The notes: generated by a model from the sequence alone, not told the origin. DNA of 27,975 nucleotides from CAYZJV01 sp964482325 (GCA_964482325.1 CAYZXD010000028.1:1-27975), one strand, 5' to 3'. Positions 8,335 through 16,642 are shown, numbered from the stretch's first letter. A program made the numbers and translations.

Positions 8335-8359
8335 CGGTTCAGCAGAATAAGCTGAACCG
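8335..8359 (+). promoter_or_regulatory. Intercistronic RNA hairpin after the binding-protein gene
   Basis: A perfect 9-bp stem (CGGTTCAGC at 8335-8343 with GCTGAACCG at 8351-8359) and a 7-base loop, with no U-tract after it. It sits between binding protein and permease, where such hairpins commonly stabilise the upstream message or thin out downstream expression to give excess binding protein. Confidence 0.6.
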
Positions 8360-8414
8360 GCCTGTGTGAATCCTGCTGAAACGCTTTGTGTATACACAAG
8401 AAGGAGAGTCCCCG

Positions 8415-9341
8415 TTGCACACTGTACCATCTCAGAGAACCCTCCCGAGATTTGTGGTAGCTTTCCATGAATCGATACGAAAAGATCATCATGTGCCGTA
8501 TGTATTCAGTGCAATGATGGTACTGCTACTCATGGCGCTATTTATTTATCCACTGCTGTATGCCTTGTTCAGCAGCTTTATGGTGGATGGCAGTTTTTCT
8601 GCGGAGAACTATCGTCGATTATTCGGTGATTCTGCATTCCGCAATTCTCTGCTCATTACATTCTTGTATGTGACTATCTATACCATCGGCATCATGCTGA
8701 TTGGATTTGTTACTGCTCTTGCCATTGATGTGAGTGAGAAGTCTCGATTACCCGGTTCAAAAATACTCAGTTCGCTGCTTACCCTTCCGTACGCAATTCC
8801 TGATGTGGTAGGAGCGATCATCTGGATGTGGCTGCTCAATCCGCAACAGGGCGCAGTGAACTATATCCTCTCATTTTTTGGTTCTGATGGATTACGCTGG
8901 CTTACCAGCACTCAGACGGCTTTGATCAGTGTGATCATGGTATCGGTATGGAGATTGTTCCCCATGCATACCCTGATCATTCTTTCTGGATTCAAGACCG
9001 TTCCTAAAGAACTCTATGAGGCTGCAGAGCTTGAGGGAGCCGGGATGTTCAAACAGTTCTTCTATATCACCATTCCCTTTATTTCCAATATTCTCAAATT
9101 TCTCGTACTGTTGACGATTGTGTGGAGCTTCAAGCGATTTGCGATTACATGGCTGCTTACTCAGGGGGGTCCGATGCACTCAACCGAGACCTTACCGATA
9201 TTGATATACCAGCAAGGATTCAGGTTCTTCAATGCGAACTACGCATCGGCAATTGCCATCATACTGCTATTGGTGGTAGGGATATTTTCCATCTTCTACA
9301 TGAAGTACAGCAAAGATTCCGATGCACATGGAGGCGAGTAA
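8415..9341 (+). CDS. ABC transporter permease (MalF/UgpA type)
   Basis: An inner-membrane permease of the carbohydrate CUT1 class with about six membrane helices; the first is around the LLLMALFIYPLLYALF segment. The cytoplasmic EAA loop that contacts the ATPase is visible at about residues 199-221 (ELYEAAELEGAGMFKQFFYITIP). I prefer the TTG at 8415 because AGAAGGAG lies eight bases upstream; a GTG at 8388 would give a longer protein (317 residues) without a ribosome site. The gene overlaps the next permease by one base (TAATG). It forms the heterodimeric channel with that permease; no ATPase gene accompanies them. Confidence 0.92.
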   Translation: MHTVPSQRTLPRFVVAFHESIRKDHHVPYVFSAMMVLLLMALFIYPLLYALFSSFMVDGSFSAENYRRLFGDSAFRNSLLITFLYVTIYTIGIMLIGFVTALAIDVSEKSRLPGSKILSSLLTLPYAIPDVVGAIIWMWLLNPQQGAVNYILSFFGSDGLRWLTSTQTALISVIMVSVWRLFPMHTLIILSGFKTVPKELYEAAELEGAGMFKQFFYITIPFISNILKFLVLLTIVWSFKRFAITWLLTQGGPMHSTETLPILIYQQGFRFFNANYASAIAIILLLVVGIFSIFYMKYSKDSDAHGGE

Positions 9342-10168
9342 TGAAACAGCGAGTGAGTAACCGAGTCCTGCTCTATGCAATTCTCATCGGCATGGTTGCT
9401 ATTATCATATTCCCCGTCTACTTCATGATATTAGCTTCGTTCCAGCCGACAACTCAGGCAATGGCCTATCCACCGAACTTTTTCTTTAAAACTTTTTCGG
9501 TTGAGAAGATCGTCGATATTATGAAACATACAGACATCTTCCGGTGGATCGGCAACTCCTTCATTGTTTCAGTCGGTGTTGTTGCTGTGAACCTGCTCGT
9601 TTCAGTACCTGCAGCGTATTCCATCGCGCGTTATAAGATTAAATTCAACCGGTATCTCCTTATCGTGATACTCGTGACACAGATGATTCCTTCAGCGATT
9701 ATGGTAGTACCGCTTTTTGAGATTTTTGCTTCGGGCGGTATGATCGATAATCTCTTTTCACTTATTTTATCGAATACCATCCTCACACTACCGCTCGGCA
9801 CATGGATTTTGATCGGATTTTTTGAAAATATTCCCAAATCAATCGAAGAAGCGGCTCAGATGGATGGAGTGAGCAGAATCGGGTTGTTCTTCCGCATCAA
9901 CATTCCTCTGATCACCCCGGCGCTCATTACCGTAGCCATTATCATTTTCTTTGATACTTGGAATGAGTATATGTATGCCTACAGTTTCATCACGAGTCAG
10001 GCCAAGTGGGTGGGGACGGTAGGAGTGGCCTCCCTCATTGGTCAGTTCAGAACTGACTGGCAGGGACTGATGATCACTTCCATGCTGTTCTCGATATTCC
10101 CGATGGTTATCTATATATTCTTAAGAAATTATATCGTCCGCGGAGTCGCTGAGGGCTTTACCAAATAG
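9341..10168 (+). CDS. ABC transporter permease (MalG/UgpE type)
   Basis: A 275-residue permease with about six membrane segments, beginning KQRVSNRVLLYAILIGMVAIIIFPVYFM. The EAA loop is at about residues 168-190 (IEEAAQMDGVSRIGLFFRINIP). The start at 9341 overlaps the previous stop (TAATG) and has GGAGG six bases upstream; an in-frame extension further upstream runs inside the previous permease gene and is not credible. It pairs with the preceding permease and the binding protein at 7042. The C-terminus (IVRGVAEGFTK) matches the usual MalG-type ending, which docks on a MalK/UgpC ATPase. Confidence 0.92.
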   Translation: MKQRVSNRVLLYAILIGMVAIIIFPVYFMILASFQPTTQAMAYPPNFFFKTFSVEKIVDIMKHTDIFRWIGNSFIVSVGVVAVNLLVSVPAAYSIARYKIKFNRYLLIVILVTQMIPSAIMVVPLFEIFASGGMIDNLFSLILSNTILTLPLGTWILIGFFENIPKSIEEAAQMDGVSRIGLFFRINIPLITPALITVAIIIFFDTWNEYMYAYSFITSQAKWVGTVGVASLIGQFRTDWQGLMITSMLFSIFPMVIYIFLRNYIVRGVAEGFTK

Positions 10169-10187
10169 TACTGGAGCATATCAGGTT

Positions 10188-11405
10188 ATGAAAACACCAT
10201 TGGAAAAATTCCACATGCACTGTCAATCGTGCGGTGCAGATTATGATGCACATCAGAGTCTCTATCGTTGCCCTGCCTGCAAAGGAAGACTATGGGTTCA
10301 CTTCGATCAGCAGATTGCATTCGATGAGGATGCAACTGAACGGGGTATGTGGCGCTATCGGAAGCATCTGCCACTGGTCAATGAAGATGACTTTGTCACT
10401 CTCGGTGAAGGCGATACTCCGCTAGTCGAACTGACACACGAAACTTCACGGGCTTTTCTCAAGACTGAAAGCATTAATCCGACAGGTACGTATAAGGATC
10501 GTCCGGCATCTCTTGCTGTTTCACGAGCACGAGAGCTGGGTGCACTCGGAGTTACCGTAGCATCTGATGGCAATACGGCTCCTGCCGTTGCTGCCTATGC
10601 AGCAAAAGCCGGTCTTGATTGTGTGGTATTTATGCCAAAAGAGACGCCGGTTTATCGGTATTCGCAGGCAGCAGCATTCGGAGCTCGTATCATGCTCATT
10701 GAAGGGAATGTGAACGATTGTCTTGAGCTGGCTAATCAGCTAAGTCATACAGCAGGATATCACCATTGTTCCACAGCTGGATATGTGAATCCGTATCAGT
10801 TTGAAGCAAACCGGACAATCAGTTATGAGATTGTTCAAGGTCTCGGAGATGCTCCTGATTGGGTATCTCTCCCGCTCGGTGGCGGTGGCCTGCTTATTGG
10901 GCTCCATCTTGGATTCAAAGAGCTGTATGCTGCAGGTAAGACCTCTCGCATTCCCCGGCTCCTTCCCGTGCAGAGCGCCGCATGTGCGCCATTTGTGCGG
11001 GCAGCTGAAACCAATCAACCGGTGAGAAAATGGGATGAGCAGGTGAACACTATTGCTTTTCCTATCGCAGTACCGTACCCTCCCGATGGTGATGCTGCTT
11101 TGGCATGTCTTGCTGAGTCAAAAGGAAAAGCGATTGCGGTAACAGATGATCATCTTCTCAAGTCTGTGCGATATCTTGCCAGTCGATACGGGGTCTTTGC
11201 TGAACCTGCAGGTGCCGTCTCTTTTGCCGGGTATCTAATGGCACGAGAAAAACAGATTATTCAAGAAGATGAGACACTGGTAGGCGTAATCAGTGGTACG
11301 GGCTTAAAAAGTATGGAGACGTTTATCGGGGAGCACAACGCGGTACATACGATACCGTCTACCATAGAAGCGATAATGGAAATAATTGAACCATCATCCA
11401 AGTGA
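10188..11405 (+). CDS. Threonine-synthase-like PLP enzyme with zinc ribbon
   Basis: A 405-residue fold type II PLP enzyme. An N-terminal zinc-ribbon-like knuckle has C12, C15, C28 and C31. The PLP lysine is K103 in NPTGTYKDRPAS, followed by SDGNTAPAVAAYAAKAG and the phosphate-binding LGGGG loop. The layout is that of archaeal/bacterial threonine synthases, but the position inside a transporter operon with no homoserine or aspartate-pathway genes argues for a catabolic elimination or replacement reaction on the imported compound. NPTGTYKDRP departs from the usual NPTGSFKDRG, hinting at a different substrate. It is followed by a class V aminotransferase 7 bases later. The precise reaction cannot be read from sequence. 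Confidence 0.8.
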   Translation: MKTPLEKFHMHCQSCGADYDAHQSLYRCPACKGRLWVHFDQQIAFDEDATERGMWRYRKHLPLVNEDDFVTLGEGDTPLVELTHETSRAFLKTESINPTGTYKDRPASLAVSRARELGALGVTVASDGNTAPAVAAYAAKAGLDCVVFMPKETPVYRYSQAAAFGARIMLIEGNVNDCLELANQLSHTAGYHHCSTAGYVNPYQFEANRTISYEIVQGLGDAPDWVSLPLGGGGLLIGLHLGFKELYAAGKTSRIPRLLPVQSAACAPFVRAAETNQPVRKWDEQVNTIAFPIAVPYPPDGDAALACLAESKGKAIAVTDDHLLKSVRYLASRYGVFAEPAGAVSFAGYLMAREKQIIQEDETLVGVISGTGLKSMETFIGEHNAVHTIPSTIEAIMEIIEPSSK

Positions 11406-11412
11406 GGTGAAT

Positions 11413-12552
11413 ATGAGTAAGTTACTGATGATTCCAGGTCCTGTGGAAGTTCCTCAGGAAATCATTGACGTATTTAATGGCCAGAACGTTGCCCATTACG
11501 GACCGGAGTGGAAGGCTTTATATCTCGATGCGATTGATATGACCACACGATTCTTTGGCACTGATGGCCTTGCGTATCTGATGCCCGGTTCGGGTTCCTT
11601 AGGTCTCGAAGCTTCCGCTGTTTCATTCTGCACGAATAAACGATGTCTATTAATTCACAATGGTTTCTTTGCTGATCGACTGCAGGCTGTGGTCTCATCT
11701 CATGCGACAACGCTTGAGGTCATAAATTTCGGATTTGCCCAACCGGTTGACTTAGCGGCTGTGGAAAAGAAACTTACCGATTCATCGTATGATGTAGTAC
11801 TCATGGTACATGCAGAGACGTCCAATGCTATGCTGAACCCGGCAGATGAAGTTGCGGCGTTGGCTCATAAGCATAACGCGATTTTTATTCTTGATGCCAT
11901 CGCGAGTGGAGGAGCTGAACCGATTGCTATGGATGATGCTCATATTGATGTGGTGATAACGGCTTCTCAGAAAGGTTTTTCCTGTCCTGCCGGTCTTGCT
12001 ATTGTGGTAGTGAGAAAACATCTGGTCGAACTGATGGAAACACAGCAGCCAGTGACCTGGTATACTGATCTACGCATCTGGACGCAGTATTATCATGACT
12101 GGTATGACTGGCATCCTTTCCCGGTCACCTTACCAACTAATTTAGTGAAAGCATACCGAAAAGGTCTGCAGCTGTTAGAAGAAGAGGGAAGAGAGGCACA
12201 TTTTGTCCGCATGCAGCAAACTGCCATGCGTATCAGGCGTGCTTTGGAAGCTCTTGGTTTACGGTTGCTTATTGATGATGACCGGTGCGCTCACGGGTTG
12301 ACTTCTGTTTCTACTGAAGAAAAATTTGACTCTGCTGAATTAGTGACCTATATGAAGCAGCATTTCAACATCCAGATTGCCGGTTCGCTCGGAGCCTATA
12401 AAAACCGCATATTCCGTATCGGTCATTTCAGTGATCCGCAAATGGAACTGCGAAACCTTGTCAGTACGATCGTCGGTATTGGGACTTTCCTACAGACTAA
12501 AGGCATCTCCTGCGATATTGAAAAGGCAATTGCCGCGCTCGAGGTTCACTGA
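11413..12552 (+). CDS. Class V aminotransferase (alanine-glyoxylate / serine-pyruvate type)
   Basis: A 379-residue PLP enzyme of the alanine-glyoxylate/serine-glyoxylate/2-aminoethylphosphonate aminotransferase group. It opens LLMIPGPVEVPQEI, has a cofactor-binding PGSGSLGLEA loop, the cofactor aspartate in FILDAIAS and the Schiff-base lysine K187 in ASQKGFSCPAG. A C-terminal RIGHFSD segment carries the carboxylate-binding arginine typical of the family. The ATG at 11413 has GAGGTG just upstream; an ATG 27 bases earlier lies in the previous gene. It is the last gene of the rightward operon and probably moves an amino group between the imported substrate, or a product of the preceding enzyme, and pyruvate or glyoxylate. 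Substrate unknown. Confidence 0.87.
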   Translation: MSKLLMIPGPVEVPQEIIDVFNGQNVAHYGPEWKALYLDAIDMTTRFFGTDGLAYLMPGSGSLGLEASAVSFCTNKRCLLIHNGFFADRLQAVVSSHATTLEVINFGFAQPVDLAAVEKKLTDSSYDVVLMVHAETSNAMLNPADEVAALAHKHNAIFILDAIASGGAEPIAMDDAHIDVVITASQKGFSCPAGLAIVVVRKHLVELMETQQPVTWYTDLRIWTQYYHDWYDWHPFPVTLPTNLVKAYRKGLQLLEEEGREAHFVRMQQTAMRIRRALEALGLRLLIDDDRCAHGLTSVSTEEKFDSAELVTYMKQHFNIQIAGSLGAYKNRIFRIGHFSDPQMELRNLVSTIVGIGTFLQTKGISCDIEKAIAALEVH

Positions 12553-12628
12553 TAGTATTTAAGATTGTGATTACAACTGCTTCTATGCAATAATGAGACA
12601 AGTTTTGTGAGAGGTTGCAAAGAAGCAG

Positions 12629-13795
12629 ATGCGATTGCCAGTCCGGATTATCAGGATAGTACTCATTATTTCTCTCATCAGTGGTATGATGGCAATTCCT
12701 GCTTATGTTATTTCTGATCATCATCGTGATACGGTGATTGAAGAATTACAAACACGTGCAGCAAATATCGCTGCAATGGTGAGTGTGCTCATCTCTACAG
12801 AGATGGAAGGTTATCGAGCCTTAGTGAGCGTTGATGACTATGCATCTCAGCCCTATGATAATGTCCCCTACCAAAACCTGAATGCGCTGCTACACAAAAT
12901 ACAACACGAAACACAAGCCGATTTTATTTTCACTGAAAAATATGTGAACGAAGAGGCGATTGCCTACATCCTTGATGGAACTGACCCCCAAGACTCTGAG
13001 TTTTCACCTATCGGGACACTTGATACCTTGGGAGACGTTGAAAGACGTGCTTTTACAGAACGTATTCCACTTGTCACTCCATTGATTGAAGATCCGTACT
13101 GGGGTAGTTATATTACGGCATTTCATCCTATTGTTGATACTCGGGATGGTAGTTTTCTGGGTCTTGTCGGTGTCGATTTTTCTGCAGAAACGGTTACCGA
13201 GATGAGTCGGACGATGAACTGGATCATTGCGCTCAGTTTTTTTGCCTTGATGGTAATCATGGAATCGGGGGTGCTGCTCACTGCATGGTTTATCTATCAT
13301 ACCTCCTATATCGATTACCTGACAAAACTCTATTCCCGTCGGTATCTGCTGAGACGTTTGCGGACCCTCATACATACCCATAACCCGGTGTGTTTGATCA
13401 TGATCGACGTTGATCACTTCAAACTCTTTAACGATACGCTTGGGCATTCCTTCGGTGACACGTTACTTTTACATGTAGCACAGGTGATGACCGAGCATTC
13501 ACGTCCTATTGATATCTGCTGCCGGTATGGGGGTGATGAATTTATCATGCTGCTTCCTGAGTGTTCACTCAAAGATGCCCATCATACCGGAAGAAGAATA
13601 CTTGATGGGGTGTCTAGGACCACATTGGGACGGGAAGCCGGACTGTCTGTCACGATCAGCATCGGACTGGCAGTCTTTCAGAAAGGCATGGATGAACAAC
13701 AGTTCATTGCCAGTGCCGATGCTGCTTTATATCAGGCAAAACAGCAGGGTAGAAATCAGATCGTAGTGTATGAGGCAGCTCCTGTTTCTAACTGA
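12629..13795 (+). CDS. Membrane diguanylate cyclase (periplasmic sensor + GGDEF)
   Basis: A 388-residue signalling protein. A first membrane helix (about residues 8-30) and a second (about 192-220) flank a periplasmic domain of roughly 160 residues with Cache-like features (YWGSYITAFHPIVDTRDGSFLGLVGVDFS). The C-terminal GGDEF domain begins DYLTKLYSRRYL and has an intact GGDEF motif at 301-305. An inhibitory site RPID (292-295) is spaced exactly five residues before it. It should make cyclic di-GMP with product inhibition. The ligand is unknown. There is no convincing Shine-Dalgarno site. Its 3' end (13679-13773) is repeated almost exactly at 21399-21493. Confidence 0.93.
   Translation: MRLPVRIIRIVLIISLISGMMAIPAYVISDHHRDTVIEELQTRAANIAAMVSVLISTEMEGYRALVSVDDYASQPYDNVPYQNLNALLHKIQHETQADFIFTEKYVNEEAIAYILDGTDPQDSEFSPIGTLDTLGDVERRAFTERIPLVTPLIEDPYWGSYITAFHPIVDTRDGSFLGLVGVDFSAETVTEMSRTMNWIIALSFFALMVIMESGVLLTAWFIYHTSYIDYLTKLYSRRYLLRRLRTLIHTHNPVCLIMIDVDHFKLFNDTLGHSFGDTLLLHVAQVMTEHSRPIDICCRYGGDEFIMLLPECSLKDAHHTGRRILDGVSRTTLGREAGLSVTISIGLAVFQKGMDEQQFIASADAALYQAKQQGRNQIVVYEAAPVSN
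13679..13773 (+). repeat. 95-bp direct repeat, left copy (3' end of diguanylate cyclase)
   Basis: This stretch encodes residues near the C-terminus of the cyclase (QKGMDEQQFIA…GRNQIVVYE). It matches 21399-21493 in the same orientation at 92 of 95 positions. After the repeat the left copy ends …AAPVSN-stop, the right copy …NS-stop. The two copies bracket the complete LacI/GH4/ABC sugar cassette. Confidence 0.93.
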
Positions 13796-14207
13796 GGCTT
13801 GAAAACGTGAATTATAATAAATCAAGGCTGCATTTAGCAAAAGCTGATATCCTGTAACAAGGCATGTATCAGAGGTTCTTACAAAATAAGCGATCATCGT
13901 GAATCGGCATCCATGTAACGAAACTGTTGATTTTGATTGAGAAGACCAAGATGAGCAATCGATGGCTATGAACGGAAAAACAGGTAAAATCCAACAGCAT
14001 ACGGAAACAATGAATTTGTGCGTAATATGAAAGTCAAAGAACTGTTCGCTGTAAATGAGGTGGTACCCCACAGTCCAAATGATACTTATTATACAATTAA
14101 ATCAAACTTGGATGAGGCGATAAAACGTTCAAAATCAATAGCGCTATACTGTATGACTTGCAAGTTGCATGATTTTGGGTCATGCTCATGCGCATGAGGA
14201 TGATGCG
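13796..14207. other. Intergenic region before lacI-type regulator, with doubtful small frame
   Basis: 412 bp without a convincing gene. An open frame of 56 codons runs from ATG 14027 to TGA 14197 (…VKELFAVNEVV…SNLDEAIKRSKSIALY…); it has no ribosome site and I do not recognise it, so I do not call it a gene. A -10-like TATACT lies at 14145-14150, and AAAACGTT (14122-14129) repeats the core of the operator before the GH4 gene, suggesting autoregulation. ACTTGCAAGT (14156-14165) and CTCATGCGCATGAG (14185-14198) are perfect palindromes; the second overlaps the regulator's ribosome site. Confidence 0.4.
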
Positions 14208-15191
14208 ATGGGAATCAGAGAGATAGCCAAGGAAGCAGGAGTTTCCGTTGCCACTGTATCTCGCGTTCTGAACGGAACCAAATTTGTCAGTGAAGATCTG
14301 AAAGAGAAAGTGCTTGCATGCATACAGAAAGAGGGTTATGTAGCAAACCACGTAGCACGCAGTATGGTCCTCAAGAAGACATTGACCTGTGGTCTCATTA
14401 TTCCTGAAGTATCCGAATTCTATCACCAGATGATCTTTTCTACTGCAGAAAGCATTCTGGAAAATGCCGGATACAAGGTCATGGTATGTAGAGTGAAAGA
14501 TACACTCGCGAGTATCCGAGTCTATCTTGACCTATTACTGGAAAACCGCGTTGATGGTATCTTGCTTATGCATGAAACGAGTAATCCCAAAGTATACGAA
14601 CAGCTGAAGAAATCACAGATTCCCATTATACTTGCAGGAATCGACATCCCAGGACTTCCCTTTCCACAGGTAAGAATCGATGATTATCAAGCTGCCTATG
14701 ATGGAACACACTATCTCTTAAGTCTAGGGAAGCGGCATATCGGCCTGATCGGAGGGTGGGGCTACTCGGTTGGCGATAAGCGTTTAGAAGGATACAAAGA
14801 GGCCTTAAGTGAAGCCCAACTCCCATTCAAGCCAGCTCTGATTGCCTCGGGTGATTATACTATTGAATCAGGTAAACTTGCGATGCAGAAGCTCATCGAG
14901 TCCAAAGAGCATTTGGATGCTGTGTTTGTGCTCAGTGATGAAATGGCAATTGGGGTAATGAGAGCAGCAAAAGAGGCGGGACTTTCAGTTCCGCATGATA
15001 TTTCGATACTTGGATTTGATGGAATAACCGTGGGGAAATATCTGAATCCGACTCTCGCAACAGTCAGTCAGCCAATAACAGAGATTGGATTACAATCTGC
15101 TCAAGCCTTGTTACATCTCATGAAGGGAGAATCTGTTAATCCGCTCACGTTGCTCTCTCATACCCTTCGTGAAGGTGAGAGTGTTCAGTAG
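14208..15191 (+). CDS. LacI-family transcriptional regulator
   Basis: A 327-residue regulator. The N-terminal LacI helix-turn-helix and hinge are clear (MGIREIAKEAGVSVATVSRVLNGTKFVSEDLKEKV). The periplasmic-binding-protein-like sensor domain follows (CGLIIPEVSEFYHQMIF; VDGILLMHE; LGKRHIGLIGG; DISILGFDGI). I start at 14208, where homology begins and AGGA is suitably placed; an upstream ATG at 14169 would add an unlikely His-rich tail. It is encoded just before the GH4/kinase/ABC operon in the same direction and probably represses it through the operator at 15244-15257. The inducer is presumably the imported glycoside or a derivative. Confidence 0.93.
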   Translation: MGIREIAKEAGVSVATVSRVLNGTKFVSEDLKEKVLACIQKEGYVANHVARSMVLKKTLTCGLIIPEVSEFYHQMIFSTAESILENAGYKVMVCRVKDTLASIRVYLDLLLENRVDGILLMHETSNPKVYEQLKKSQIPIILAGIDIPGLPFPQVRIDDYQAAYDGTHYLLSLGKRHIGLIGGWGYSVGDKRLEGYKEALSEAQLPFKPALIASGDYTIESGKLAMQKLIESKEHLDAVFVLSDEMAIGVMRAAKEAGLSVPHDISILGFDGITVGKYLNPTLATVSQPITEIGLQSAQALLHLMKGESVNPLTLLSHTLREGESVQ

Positions 15192-15237
15192 ACTAAATGT
15201 ATAACGTTGATCTTAAGCAGAAAAAATAAAAGTTTCC

Positions 15238-15266
15238 TTGACAGGAAAACGTTTACCCCATACTAT
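15238..15266 (+). promoter_or_regulatory. Promoter of the GH4 operon (TTGACA-N17-TACTAT)
   Basis: -35 TTGACA at 15238-15243 is a perfect consensus; 17 bases later is -10 TACTAT at 15261-15266. The start of transcription would be near 15273, about 23 bases before the preferred GH4 ATG. The spacer is almost entirely filled by a LacI-type operator, so repression by steric block is expected. Confidence 0.8.
15244..15257. promoter_or_regulatory. LacI-type operator in promoter spacer
   Basis: GGAAAACGTTTACC is palindromic at 12 of 14 positions with the central CG typical of LacI/PurR/CcpA-family operators. It lies between -35 and -10. The core AAAACGTT recurs at 14122-14129 before the regulator, and AACGTT also occurs at 15203-15208, 45 bp upstream. 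Confidence 0.7.
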
Positions 15267-15295
15267 GAAGTTGAATTTTTTTTGTGGAGAAGGGC

Positions 15296-16642
15296 ATGAA
15301 ACTTACCATCCTCGGAGCTGCAAGTCCAAGATTTCCTCTGTTACTACACTCGCTTTTACAGCGTGAAACATTGAAATTTACAAGCGTGCATCTTTATGAT
15401 ATAGACACGGGCAAACTTGAGTTGCTGGCAAGAACGATTCTTCCAAAGATTCTCGCACGCCATACCTCTTCTGTTGAACTCGTAGTCGCAACTACCTTGG
15501 AAGAAGCAGTCAAAAATGCTGACTATATCTTCTCTTCCATCAGAGTAGGGGGACAGAAAGCTAGAGCAATCAATGAAAAAGCAGCTTTAGCATGTAATCA
15601 GATAGGACAAGAAACAGTCGGTCTTGGTGGGTTCGCACTTGCACTAAAAACTATACCCATCGTATTGCAGCACATAAAAGTTATTCAGAAGTTTGCTCCG
15701 AATGCAGTACTCATAAATTTCACTAATCCTTCTGGCTTGGTGACTCAAGCCGTCCACTCCTTAACGGATTTTAAGAAGATTGTAGGTATCTGTGATGCCC
15801 CAGAGATGGTTGCAGATTATATTTCGGCAATCTATAGCTGTAGTAATGAAGATATCGCACTTCGGTATTATGGATTAAACCATCTTGGATGGGTATATTC
15901 CATCCAGGTTAAGGGAAGAGAGATGCTTGATGATTTCATTGATACCAAGCTCGCCAGTTTTTTCGAAAAGGAGCCGTTTTATCGTGATCTTGAGGAGCAT
16001 ATTCGAAAGACTCGTACCATTCCTAATGAATATCTCTACTACTACATACATGCTCAGAAAGTATTAGAGAATCAAAAACACTCACCTGTTACAAGAGCAG
16101 AAGTTATTGAAAAATTAGATGCTGAGCTGTACCAAAGACTAGCAAAAGGGAATGAGGATCCGATTGCGGTTTTCAACCAATATATGGAAGGTCGAAATAG
16201 TTCATATATGACCATGGAATCAGGTGCTGATCGTTCACAACCTGCGTTCGACCTGTTTCATCAGGAGCGGGCTAATGGATATGATGCCATAGCATTGAAT
16301 GTGCTCTCTTCACTTCTTCAGCCCAGTGATCATGCCATAATCCTCAATATAAAGAACGATGGATTTGATTCTTCATTGCAGGATGACGATGTTATAGAAG
16401 TTTCATCAGAAGCAAGAGATGGGTGGTTTGTTCCTGTCGGTGATAGTGAAAAAATTGCTGCAGAAAGTAAGGAGCTTCTTCTTCGTATGAAACAGTACGA
16501 GCGAAGGGTCATTGAAGCTATATCCAGTGGGGATGAGAAGGTACTGGTTAAGGCTCTATCATTCCATCCCTTCTTTCGTGGCAATGCTCAACAGGTATAC
16601 GCATGTTTTAAGCAGATGAAGCGTAATCTGGGAGATGCATAA
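15296..16642 (+). CDS. Glycoside hydrolase family 4 (6-phospho-glycosidase-like)
   Basis: A 448-residue GH4 enzyme, using NAD+ and a divalent metal for oxidation-elimination cleavage of glycosides. Seen are an N-terminal Rossmann start (ILGAASPRFP), the family block R-V-G-G…N-E-K…IGQET-GLGG, NFTNPSG, a metal cysteine C166 (GICDAP) and a metal histidine H196 (GLNHLGW). Many members act on 6-phosphoglycosides, but some act on unphosphorylated α-galactosides or glucuronides. The next gene is a sugar kinase, consistent with a phosphorylated substrate. The ATG at 15296 has GGAGAAGG upstream; a GTG at 15284 overlaps that site and is less likely. It ends one base into the kinase start (TAATG). Confidence 0.88.
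   Translation: MKLTILGAASPRFPLLLHSLLQRETLKFTSVHLYDIDTGKLELLARTILPKILARHTSSVELVVATTLEEAVKNADYIFSSIRVGGQKARAINEKAALACNQIGQETVGLGGFALALKTIPIVLQHIKVIQKFAPNAVLINFTNPSGLVTQAVHSLTDFKKIVGICDAPEMVADYISAIYSCSNEDIALRYYGLNHLGWVYSIQVKGREMLDDFIDTKLASFFEKEPFYRDLEEHIRKTRTIPNEYLYYYIHAQKVLENQKHSPVTRAEVIEKLDAELYQRLAKGNEDPIAVFNQYMEGRNSSYMTMESGADRSQPAFDLFHQERANGYDAIALNVLSSLLQPSDHAIILNIKNDGFDSSLQDDDVIEVSSEARDGWFVPVGDSEKIAAESKELLLRMKQYERRVIEAISSGDEKVLVKALSFHPFFRGNAQQVYACFKQMKRNLGDA

Noticed and set aside
9122..9340. Upstream extension of the second permease (start at 9122).
   Set aside because: It runs in another frame inside the first permease, and its sequence is not membrane-like; the TAATG overlap at 9341 is the natural start.
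13004..13447. A 147-codon minus-strand frame opposite the diguanylate cyclase.
   Set aside because: It is antisense to a clear GGDEF protein and has no recognisable domain.
13582..13597. A 16-base word TCATACCGGAAGAAGA shared by the cyclase gene and the MerR gene (21654-21669), suggesting that the direct repeat might be longer.
   Set aside because: In both genes it encodes H-T-G-R-R in normal family context, and the surrounding sequence does not match; it is probably coincidental codon choice.
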